DNA of 8,869 nt from an uncultured Christensenellaceae bacterium (GTDB lineage: Bacteria; Bacillota; Clostridia; Christensenellales; UBA3700). The stretch spans positions 1 to 8,869 of the forward strand of contig CABKMX010000027.1 in assembly GCA_902373595.1 (NCBI GenBank), read 5' to 3'. A program made the position numbers and the translations under genes. Within the stretch, counting starts at the first letter, position 1. Each line of letters opens with the position of its first letter. Under the pieces are notes generated by a model. It did not search any database. It saw nothing but the letters and a program-made list of their open reading frames with translations, and was not told where the DNA came from. This document shows positions 1-6,511 of the stretch, piece after piece.

Positions 1-22
1 GCCCGCCTTTGCTGGTAGGCAA

Positions 23-313
23 TCAAGGGGCGACAGCAAGAAGTGCCACCGCCCCGCACTCCTCGATTGAACTCTTGCCGTCCGCAAACAGCGCGAGCGC
101 TTCGACGGTGAACAGCGTCATCTGCGTGTCATCCGAGACGAGAGCTTTGCCGTCCGAGAGCCGAAGGCTCGTAATGCCTCCCTCGCCGTATACCGCCTTT
201 ATCCTCTCATATGAGAAAAACTCAACCGGATAGCCCAGCGCGTCGCCTATCGCGCCGCCGTACAGACAGCCGCGGGCGACGTCGGCTATGTCAACTTTCT
301 TCCTATCATCCAT
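23..313 (-). CDS. ADP-ribosylglycohydrolase family protein, N-terminal part, reading frame ends early
   Basis: The 96-residue frame shows the N-terminal signature of ADP-ribosylglycohydrolases: ARGCLYGGAIGDALG at residues 13-27, then PVEF, then SDDTQMTLFT at 60-69. In this family the D-D-T cluster binds the two metal ions needed to remove ADP-ribose from proteins or metabolites. Family members are usually about 250-330 residues, but this frame stops at TGA (25-23) soon after the DDT motif. The two other minus-strand frames stay open to the window edge. The gene is either frameshifted near positions 25-60 (pseudogene or sequence error) or truncated. I chose the ATG at 313 because the domain begins right after it and a TATAAT box ends six bases upstream, so an earlier start would lie inside the promoter. 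There is no ribosome binding site. It follows the operon terminator and so forms its own unit. The family call is firm; intactness is doubtful. Confidence 0.7.
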   Translation of the reverse strand: MDDRKKVDIADVARGCLYGGAIGDALGYPVEFFSYERIKAVYGEGGITSLRLSDGKALVSDDTQMTLFTVEALALFADGKSSIEECGAVALLAVAP

Positions 314-319
314 ATTGAT

Positions 320-348
320 ATTATAGCATATGTTTGCGCGCGCGTAAA
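320..348 (-). promoter_or_regulatory. Sigma-70-type promoter of the ADP-ribosylglycohydrolase gene, leaderless arrangement
   Basis: On the minus strand a -35 box TTTACG (348-343) is followed by a 17-bp spacer and a perfect -10 TATAAT (325-320), preceded by TGC, which makes an extended -10. The last base of the -10 is six bases from the ATG at 313, so the expected transcription start coincides with the A of the start codon. The spacer begins with alternating CGCGCGC. Confidence 0.7.
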
Positions 349-382
349 GCCCCAAATGAAGTTACGCCGAATAACGCGCGAT

Positions 383-405
383 AAAAAAGCGGCGCATCGC
401 GCCGC
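383..405 (-). terminator. Intrinsic terminator of the gatCAB-aspS operon
   Basis: On the minus strand GCGGCGC, loop GAT, GCGCCGC form a perfect 7-bp G+C-only stem (405-389) followed directly by six T (388-383). It lies six bases past the stop codon of the asparaginase-like gene and upstream of the promoter of the next gene, so it closes the five-gene operon. Confidence 0.93.
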
Positions 406-410
406 ACCGT

Positions 411-1442
411 TCAACGGATGTATTCGCCGCAGGTGTTCTCGGCAAGATATTCTCGTCTCGCTTCGTCGTCGTCAAAGCACGAATAGGCAATCGTCAGCTT
501 TGCGTACGCCGCCTCTGCGGTCATCCCCCACAAAAAGCGCGCCTTGCCGACAAGCGGCAAAACGGACGCATAGACGTCGCCGTCTCCGTCGTCCCCGCTC
601 TTCGCCGGGAAGATGTAGAGCTCCTTGCCCTCCGCCGCGCAGCGCTCGGCAAACGCGACGACGCTGCCGCCGTCGTCCGCCGCCGACGTGCATACGGTGC
701 CCGAGTGATAGGCGCCGTGAAGCACCGCGTCAAAGCGCGAGAGGTCGTAGGCGCGATAATCCGTCCCGACATAGGGGTCGAGCTTGAGCACGCGGCGCTC
801 GAGCGCCTTGCCCGAAAAGTCGCGATGCTGCATGTTGAGATTGCAAATCGGCGTCGCAGAAAGGTCGACCGAGCCGCCGAGAGCGGTCATCCCCTCGCTG
901 AAAAAGTCGGCGCGATAGGACGCGCATTGGGTGAGACGGCTGCCGGCATGCAGATAGGTCACGCCGTCCGAATTGCGGTAGACGGCATATACGCCCGGCG
1001 TTATGCCGCGGCATATGCACTCGACCGCCGCGCGGAAGTTGGCGTTGCCGTTGCCTCTCGGGTCGTCGAGAGGCGCGTCCGCCGCGACAAAAATCATCGG
1101 TACGCTCACGCCTGCGTACAGCATCGCGAACATCGCCGCCGAATAGCCGAGCGTGTCCGTGCCGTGAGCGATTACGACGCCGTCAAAGCCCTCGTACGGG
1201 CGCGAATCGAGATAGACCTTGATTCTGTTCCAGACCTCGAAGGTCATGTTCTCGCTGAGAGTGTCAAAGCTCTCGCCTATCGCAAATTGCGTGGCGTCGA
1301 CGGCCGCGAACGGCGAATCGGACGCGCGAAAACCTTCTTCGAGCAGCGCTCTCGCCCTCGAGACGTCCAAATCGCGCGTATGTTTCGCGTCGGCAAACGC
1401 ACATATCGTGCCGCCCGTCAATACCAGCAATATCTTTTTCAC
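411..1442 (-). CDS. L-asparaginase-family protein, last gene of the gatCAB-aspS operon
   Basis: This 343-residue protein has the layout of type I/II L-asparaginases, which hydrolyse asparagine to aspartate and ammonia. TGGTI lies at 9-13 with the expected nucleophile T12, SENMT at 63-67 matches the substrate-binding serine region, and HGTDT at 93-97 holds the second threonine-aspartate pair (T95, D96). No signal peptide is seen, so it should be cytoplasmic. The expected catalytic lysine (K162 of Escherichia coli AnsB, in the stretch reading VTK) aligns by eye with Q172 in SRLTQC, encoded by CAA at 929-927. It may therefore be a divergent subfamily with altered chemistry. The start is GTG at 1442, one base after the aspS stop, with AGGG inside the end of aspS as ribosome binding site. 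Its place behind aspS and gatCAB suggests a role in aspartate, asparagine or ammonia supply for tRNA amidation. Family membership is sure; activity and substrate are not. Confidence 0.88.
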   Translation of the reverse strand: MKKILLVLTGGTICAFADAKHTRDLDVSRARALLEEGFRASDSPFAAVDATQFAIGESFDTLSENMTFEVWNRIKVYLDSRPYEGFDGVVIAHGTDTLGYSAAMFAMLYAGVSVPMIFVAADAPLDDPRGNGNANFRAAVECICRGITPGVYAVYRNSDGVTYLHAGSRLTQCASYRADFFSEGMTALGGSVDLSATPICNLNMQHRDFSGKALERRVLKLDPYVGTDYRAYDLSRFDAVLHGAYHSGTVCTSAADDGGSVVAFAERCAAEGKELYIFPAKSGDDGDGDVYASVLPLVGKARFLWGMTAEAAYAKLTIAYSCFDDDEARREYLAENTCGEYIR

Positions 1443-1443
1443 G

Positions 1444-3174
1444 TCAATCCCTGACCTTGATGTGCACTTCGCGCAATTGCTGTTCGGTTACGCCGCTCGG
1501 CGCGCCGACCATCGCGTCCTGCGCGCTCGAGTTGAGCGGAAACGCCATGACCTCGCGTATCGACGTCGCATCCGTCAACAGCATCAAAAGCCTCTCCACG
1601 CCGGGAGCCATGCCCGCGTGCGGGGGCGCGCCGTACGAGAATGCGGTGTACAGCGCGGAGAACTTGGCTTTGAGCTCGTCCTCCGAGTAGCCTGCGATCG
1701 CGAACGCCTTGCGCATGATCTCGGGATCGTGGTTGCGCACCGCGCCCGACGACACCTCGACGCCGTTGCAGACGAGGTCGTATTGGTAGGCGAGCGCCTC
1801 GAGCGGATCGCCTTCGAGCGCCTTCATCCCGCCCTGCGGCATGGAGAAGGGGTTGTGCATGAAGTCAATCTTCTTCTCTTCGTTGTTGTAGGTGTACATC
1901 GGGAAGTCGACGACAAAGCAAAACTCGATTGCGTTGTTGTCAATCAATTCGAGCTCTTTGCCCAGCCATGTGCGAATCTGCCCCGAAAGCCCGTCCACCA
2001 CCTTCGCGCCGGCGCAGACAAAGAACACCGTCTCGCCCTCTTTGATGCCGGTGAGGTCGCGAAGCTGCTGTTGCTGAACCTCGTTCAGGAACTTGGCGAT
2101 CGGCCCCTTGTACTCGCCCTGTTTGAGCGTGAGATAGCCGAGTCCGCCCAGCCCGATGTCTTGAGCGAACGCGAGCGACTTGTCAAAGAACGCCCTGCTC
2201 TTGCCCGTGCAGTCGGCGACGATGCCGCGCACCGGTCTGCCCTTGAAGATGGGGAAGTCGACGCCCTTGAAGAACTCGGTCAAGTCGCAGATGGCGAGCG
2301 GGTTGCGAAGGTCGGGCTTGTCCGAACCGTACTTCGCCATCGCCTCACGGTAGGGGATGCGCTTGAACGGACGCGGCGAGACCTTCTTGGTCGAGAACTT
2401 GGCGAAGAGATCGTACACGACCTCTTCGGCGACCTCGAGCACGTCCTCTTGGTCGGCGAACGCCATCTCGTAGTCGAGCTGATAGAACTCGCCCGGCGAG
2501 CGGTCCTGCCTCGCGTCTTCGTCGCGGAAGCACGGCGCAATCTGATAGTATCTGTCAAAACCTGACACCATCAGCAATTGCTTGAACTGCTGCGGCGCCT
2601 GCGGCAACGCATAGAATTTGCCCTTGTACTTGCGGCTGGGGACGAGGAAGTCGCGTGCGCCCTCGGGCGACGACGCGGTCAAAATGGGGGTCTGTATCTC
2701 GGTGAAGCCGAGGCTCTCCATCTTTGCGCGCAGGAAAGATATCACGCGGCTGCGGAACATGATGCGCTCGTGGTTGGCGGCGTTGCGCAAATCGAGATAT
2801 CTGTACTTGAGGCGCACATCCTCGCGCACGTTCGCGGTGTTTTGAATCTCGAACGGCAGCATCTCCGTGCACTTGCCCAAAATGTCTATCTTGTCGGCGA
2901 CGACCTCGACGTGCCCCGTAGCAAGCTTGGGGTTGACCGTCTCTTCGTCGCGCAGCGAAACTTCGCCGGCGACCATAATCACCGTCTCCTTTGAAACTTC
3001 GCGCAGCATCGCGTCGTCGTGGACGACGATCTGCGTGACGCCGTAGTGATCCCTCAGGTCGACGAACAATACGCCGCCGTGGTCCCTTATCGTCTCGACC
3101 CAGCCGGAAAGCACGACCTTTGCGCCGGTGTCGGCGGCGGTCAGCTGTCCGCAGGTGTGTGTCCTGTATTTCAT
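1444..3174 (-). CDS. aspS: Aspartyl-tRNA synthetase, bacterial type, probably nondiscriminating
   Basis: This class II synthetase attaches aspartate to tRNA-Asp and, if nondiscriminating, also to tRNA-Asn. The 576 residues match the bacterial type. They hold an N-terminal OB-fold anticodon-binding domain (about 1-105), the catalytic core with motif 2 FRDEDARQDR (216-225) and QLDYEM (232-237), a GAD-type insertion (about 285-420), FMHNPFSMP (438-446) and motif 3 GAPPHAGMAPGVERLL (515-530). The anticodon-domain loop reads IRDHGG with H32, where discriminating enzymes such as that of E. coli have leucine. Histidine here has been linked to recognition of both tRNA-Asp and tRNA-Asn. Motif 2 reads DRSPGEF, one residue longer than the E. 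coli DRQPEF. The ATG at 3174 overlaps the gatB stop in the sequence ATGA, with GGAGG just upstream, so translation is probably coupled. Position between gatB and an asparaginase-like gene supports a role in making Asp-tRNA-Asn for GatCAB. Confidence 0.97.
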   Translation of the reverse strand: MKYRTHTCGQLTAADTGAKVVLSGWVETIRDHGGVLFVDLRDHYGVTQIVVHDDAMLREVSKETVIMVAGEVSLRDEETVNPKLATGHVEVVADKIDILGKCTEMLPFEIQNTANVREDVRLKYRYLDLRNAANHERIMFRSRVISFLRAKMESLGFTEIQTPILTASSPEGARDFLVPSRKYKGKFYALPQAPQQFKQLLMVSGFDRYYQIAPCFRDEDARQDRSPGEFYQLDYEMAFADQEDVLEVAEEVVYDLFAKFSTKKVSPRPFKRIPYREAMAKYGSDKPDLRNPLAICDLTEFFKGVDFPIFKGRPVRGIVADCTGKSRAFFDKSLAFAQDIGLGGLGYLTLKQGEYKGPIAKFLNEVQQQQLRDLTGIKEGETVFFVCAGAKVVDGLSGQIRTWLGKELELIDNNAIEFCFVVDFPMYTYNNEEKKIDFMHNPFSMPQGGMKALEGDPLEALAYQYDLVCNGVEVSSGAVRNHDPEIMRKAFAIAGYSEDELKAKFSALYTAFSYGAPPHAGMAPGVERLLMLLTDATSIREVMAFPLNSSAQDAMVGAPSGVTEQQLREVHIKVRD

Positions 3175-4619
3175 CTCTGTCCTCCGGTTTGCAATTCTTC
3201 AAGCATAACTCTGTTGACGGCGTCGTGATCGACCTTGCCGAAAAACGCCCTCATCACCTGTCCCACAAGGAAGCCCATCACCTTGGTCTTGCCCTGCCCG
3301 TACTCGGCGACCGCCTTGGGGTTGTCCGCCAAGACTTTGCGCACGACCTCGCGAATCTTGTCCTCGTCGCCCTCCATCGTGACGGCGTTGTCTTTGAGGT
3401 AGCGGTCGAAGTCGAACTCCGCGCCCTGTCTCACGAGCTGTTCCAAAGCCTTTATGCCCATGTTCTTGTTGAGTTTTTTGCCCTCGACGCTCGCGAGCAG
3501 CTTCGCGAACTGCGCGGCGTCTATCTGCGCGTCCTCAAACGCAACCCCGCAGTCGTCCAGCACCTTGGGCATGATCTCAATCAGCCAATTGGCGACCGTC
3601 CTCGGCGCGCCGCATCCCTTCGCCGCGTCCTCAAACAGCGTCGCGAGCTTTATGTCCGCCGTCACGCGCGACGACGTGTAGTCGCTCAGCCCGTACTCGG
3701 CGATGAACCGCGTCTTTTTCTCCTCGGCGAACTCGGGCATGCCGCGCCTCAACTTCTCAATCTGCGCGCGGTCTATCTCAATCGGCAGCAGGTCGGGATC
3801 GGGGAAGTAGCGGTAATCCTGCGCGTTCTCCTTGCTACGCATGGACGAACCGACCCTCTTTTCGTCGTCCCAACGGCGAGTCTCCTGGTGGACGACGCCG
3901 CCCTTTTCCAAGATCTCGATCTGGCGCTCGCTCTCATACTCGATCGCGTGCTCAATCGCCCTGAACGAGTTGAGATTCTTCGTCTCGGTACGCGTGCCGA
4001 ACGCGCTGTCGCCCGCCCTGCGGACGGAGACGTTGACGTCGGCGCGCATGCGCCCCTCTTGCATTTTGCACGAAGATATCCCCATATATTCGCAGAACAT
4101 CTTGAGCTTTTCGAGATAGGCGACGACCTCTTTCGCCGAACGGAAGTCGGGCTCGGACACAATCTCAATCAACGGCACGCCGCAGCGATTGTAGTCGGGA
4201 TAGGTGACGTTGTCGATGTCGGAGTGGATGAGCTTGCCGGCGTCCTCTTCCATGTGCATCTCGTGAATGCGGATGGTCTTGACCGTCCCGTCCACGTCGA
4301 TGTCGACGTGCCCGTTCGTGCCGATCGGGCTGTAAAGCTGCGAGATCTGATACGCCTTGGGCAAGTCGGGATAAAAATAGTTCTTGCGGTCAAACACCGT
4401 GTACTTGGGGATGTCGCAATTGAGCGCGATCGCCGCCTTGAGCGCATACTCGAGCACACGTTTGTTGAACACCGGCAGCGTGCCCGGGAAGCCCATGCAG
4501 ACGGGGCAGCAATGCTCGTTGGGCTTTGCGCCGAACGCGGTCGAACACGAACAGAAGATCTTGGACTCGGTCGCAAGTTCGATGTGCACTTCAAGTCCGA
4601 TGACGGTTTCCCATTCCAT
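3171..4619 (-). CDS. gatB: Asp/Glu-tRNA amidotransferase subunit B
   Basis: GatB is the kinase and tRNA-binding subunit of GatCAB. It phosphorylates the carboxylate of Asp or Glu already attached to tRNA-Asn or tRNA-Gln and uses ammonia channelled from GatA to make the amide. The protein opens with ETVIGLEVHIEL, the family hallmark. Cysteines C23, C25, C38 and C41 (CSC and CPVC) match the zinc-binding set found in many GatB proteins. The cradle domain is followed by a helical domain and a C-terminal YqeY-like tail ending near the aspS junction. The length of 482 residues is normal. Two in-frame ATGs (4625 and 4619) are possible. I prefer 4619 because GGAGG sits 8 bases upstream of it, whereas it is too close to 4625. 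The junction then reads TGA-GT-ATGGAA, identical to that between gatC and gatA. Confidence 0.96.
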   Translation of the reverse strand: MEWETVIGLEVHIELATESKIFCSCSTAFGAKPNEHCCPVCMGFPGTLPVFNKRVLEYALKAAIALNCDIPKYTVFDRKNYFYPDLPKAYQISQLYSPIGTNGHVDIDVDGTVKTIRIHEMHMEEDAGKLIHSDIDNVTYPDYNRCGVPLIEIVSEPDFRSAKEVVAYLEKLKMFCEYMGISSCKMQEGRMRADVNVSVRRAGDSAFGTRTETKNLNSFRAIEHAIEYESERQIEILEKGGVVHQETRRWDDEKRVGSSMRSKENAQDYRYFPDPDLLPIEIDRAQIEKLRRGMPEFAEEKKTRFIAEYGLSDYTSSRVTADIKLATLFEDAAKGCGAPRTVANWLIEIMPKVLDDCGVAFEDAQIDAAQFAKLLASVEGKKLNKNMGIKALEQLVRQGAEFDFDRYLKDNAVTMEGDEDKIREVVRKVLADNPKAVAEYGQGKTKVMGFLVGQVMRAFFGKVDHDAVNRVMLEELQTGGQR

Positions 4620-4621
4620 AC

Positions 4622-6070
4622 TCATGCCCTCCCCACAAGCGCGCGATGTATGTCCGTCGCCTGCTGATATGCAAAGCCGAGGTCGAGCAACGCCGCGTCG
4701 GTGCCTCTCGCACCAATCAGCTGCGCGCCTATCGGCATGCCGCCGCGGTCTACGCCGCACGGCAGAGACAGCCCCGGCAGCCCCGCCAAATTGACGGGCA
4801 CCGTGAAGATGTCAGAAAGATACATGCTCATGCTGTCGCTCAGGCTCGCCCCAAGCTTGGGTGCGGTCGACGGTGCGACGGGGAATATCAATGCGTCGCA
4901 GCGCTTGAACACCTCGCCGAACTCGGCGATGATGCGGCTGCGCACATTCAGAGCCTTTTTGTAATATGCGTCGTAATAGCCCGACGACAACACGAACGCG
5001 CCGAGCAATATGCGCATCTTGACCTCGGCGCCGAAGCCTTGGCTACGCGACTCGGCATAGAGGTCGTCGATGGAATTGATCTTGTCCGCGCGGAAACCGT
5101 ATTTGACGCCGTCATACCTCGACAGGTTGGACGACGCCTCCGCCGTCGCGATGATGTAGTATGTCGGAATGACACTCTGCATAAAGTCGAGCTTGACGGG
5201 CAACAGCTTTGCGCCGAGCGACTCGTACGTCTTCGCGCAGTCGAGCACCGCCCTCTTGACGTCCTCGTCCACGCCGTCGCCGAAGCACTCTTCGGGCACG
5301 CCGATTGTCTTGCCCTTTACGTCGCCCTTGAGCGACGCGAGATAGGGCTTTTGTCCGACGTTGAGCGATGTGGAATCGCGCCCGTCATGCCCGGAAATCA
5401 CATCCATAATCGCCGCGCAGTCGGCAACGTCCTTCGCAATCGGACCGATCTGATCGAGCGATGACGCATATGCGACCAGCCCGTAACGCGACACGTAGCC
5501 GTATGTCGGCTTGAAGCCGGTCACGCCGCAATAGGACGCGGGCTGACGTATGCTGCCGCCGGTGTCCGAACCGAGCGCGCAGACCGCCTCTCCCGCCGCG
5601 ACAGCCGCCGCCGCGCCGCCCGACGAACCGCCGGGAACGCGAGTGAGATCGTGCGGATTCTTGACCGCGCCGAAGTATGACGTCTCGCTGGTCGAGCCCA
5701 TCGCGAACTCGTCCATGTTGACCTTGCCCACAATGGGCATTCCCGCCGCCTTGAGCTTTTCGACGACGGTCGCGTCAAACGGCGGCACAAAGTCCGCAAG
5801 CATCTTGGACGCGCAGGTCGTCTTGACTCCCTTGGTGCAGATGTTGTCCTTGACCGCAATCGGCACCCCTTTGAGCGGCCCGTCCGCGGCAATGTCCAAA
5901 ACCTTGAGCTGTTCGCTCGCAAGTTCTTTGGACACGCCGATATAGGCGTTGATGTCCTTGTCTTTCGCCTCGATTGCGGCAAAGACCGCGTCCGTCACCT
6001 CGGCGGAAGATATCTCTCCTTTGGCAATCATCGCGCTGAGTTCCAGCGCTGTATGCTTGAGCAGTTCCAT
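4622..6070 (-). CDS. gatA: Asp/Glu-tRNA amidotransferase subunit A (amidase subunit)
   Basis: GatA is the glutaminase of the GatCAB complex. It is an amidase-signature enzyme that releases ammonia from glutamine (or asparagine) and passes it to GatB. The Ser-cisSer-Lys triad is complete: K74 in IAVKDNI, S149 in GGSSGG, and nucleophile S173 in TGGSIRQPA. The spacings of 75 and 24 residues equal those of the Staphylococcus aureus enzyme (K79, S154, S178, from memory). The 482-residue length is usual. The ATG at 6070 is chosen because the conserved protein begins there and GGAG stands five bases upstream; a longer in-frame start would overlap gatC for no gain. The gene starts two bases after the gatC stop and ends two bases before the preferred gatB start, a tightly coupled order typical of a complex with fixed stoichiometry. 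Confidence 0.97.
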   Translation of the reverse strand: MELLKHTALELSAMIAKGEISSAEVTDAVFAAIEAKDKDINAYIGVSKELASEQLKVLDIAADGPLKGVPIAVKDNICTKGVKTTCASKMLADFVPPFDATVVEKLKAAGMPIVGKVNMDEFAMGSTSETSYFGAVKNPHDLTRVPGGSSGGAAAAVAAGEAVCALGSDTGGSIRQPASYCGVTGFKPTYGYVSRYGLVAYASSLDQIGPIAKDVADCAAIMDVISGHDGRDSTSLNVGQKPYLASLKGDVKGKTIGVPEECFGDGVDEDVKRAVLDCAKTYESLGAKLLPVKLDFMQSVIPTYYIIATAEASSNLSRYDGVKYGFRADKINSIDDLYAESRSQGFGAEVKMRILLGAFVLSSGYYDAYYKKALNVRSRIIAEFGEVFKRCDALIFPVAPSTAPKLGASLSDSMSMYLSDIFTVPVNLAGLPGLSLPCGVDRGGMPIGAQLIGARGTDAALLDLGFAYQQATDIHRALVGRA

Positions 6071-6072
6071 AC

Positions 6073-6345
6073 TCACTCCACCACCTTTGGCACGACGGGC
6101 GCAAAAAAGGTGCGCTCCGCGCAATTTGCGAGCAGCTCATCCTTGTCCGCAGACGGCTTGACGACGTCGTCGCGAAGCGCGAGTACCGCCTCCGGCTCGC
6201 CGCCGGTCGGCTCGACCGCCTTGAGCGACTCCATATAGCCGAGAATCTTCTCGAGCTGAGAGGTCACCTCGTCCATTTCATCCGCCTTGATGTTGAGTTT
6301 TGCGAGTTTGGAAAGATATGTCACCGTGTCCTTGTCGACAGTCAT
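6073..6345 (-). CDS. gatC: Asp/Glu-tRNA amidotransferase subunit C
   Basis: GatC is the small belt-like subunit that wraps GatA and GatB and stabilises the amidotransferase. The 90 residues fit the family: an N-terminal helix region DTVTYLSKLAKLNI, a long second helix around QLEKILGYMESLKAVEP, the LRDD motif near the middle, and a C-terminal FFAPVVPKVVE resembling the usual end. The start is ATG at 6345, with GGAG six bases upstream (minus-strand CGGAGCGGAAA); a longer in-frame ATG at 6384 would fall inside the promoter -10 region. It is the first gene of the five-gene operon, about 23 bases downstream of the inferred transcription start. The leader is too short for a T-box or riboswitch. Confidence 0.95.
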   Translation of the reverse strand: MTVDKDTVTYLSKLAKLNIKADEMDEVTSQLEKILGYMESLKAVEPTGGEPEAVLALRDDVVKPSADKDELLANCAERTFFAPVVPKVVE

Positions 6346-6374
6346 TTTCCGCTCCGAGTGCTTTATTTTATAAT

Positions 6375-6403
6375 AATATAACACTTGCGCGCGAATAAAG
6401 CAA
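6375..6403 (-). promoter_or_regulatory. Promoter of the gatC-gatA-gatB-aspS-asparaginase operon
   Basis: On the minus strand -35 TTGCTT (6403-6398) and -10 TATATT (6380-6375) are separated by exactly 17 bp. The inferred start near 6368 gives a leader of about 23 bases to the gatC ATG. The spacer contains CGCGCGCAA. The promoter lies between the tRNA terminator and gatC, so the operon need not depend on transcription through the tRNA. Confidence 0.75.
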
Positions 6404-6482
6404 GTGAATGGACGTCATTGCAAGCCCTCAAGACGGCTTTTGACGGGCAAACCGCGGCGCGCGCCTCCTGCGATCCGTATGC

Positions 6483-6511
6483 AAAAACCCCGCAACTTTC
6501 GCTGCGGGGTT
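6483..6511 (-). terminator. Intrinsic terminator directly behind tRNA-Asn
   Basis: On the minus strand CCCCGCA and TGCGGGG pair as a 7-bp stem around an 8-base loop and are followed by five T (6487-6483). The hairpin starts only two bases after the encoded CCA of the tRNA, so the tRNA is transcribed as a monocistronic unit. Confidence 0.9.

Noticed and set aside
1219..2565. Long open frame on the plus strand opposite aspS (also 705-1454 opposite the asparaginase-like gene, 3120-4667 opposite gatB and 4646-5464 opposite gatA)
   Set aside because: The translations are arginine-, valine- and leucine-rich mirror frames without family features or ribosome binding sites, while the minus strand encodes well-known proteins over the same bases.
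6346..6374. T-box or riboswitch ahead of gatC
   Set aside because: The inferred leader is only about 23 bases and is followed directly by the ribosome binding site.
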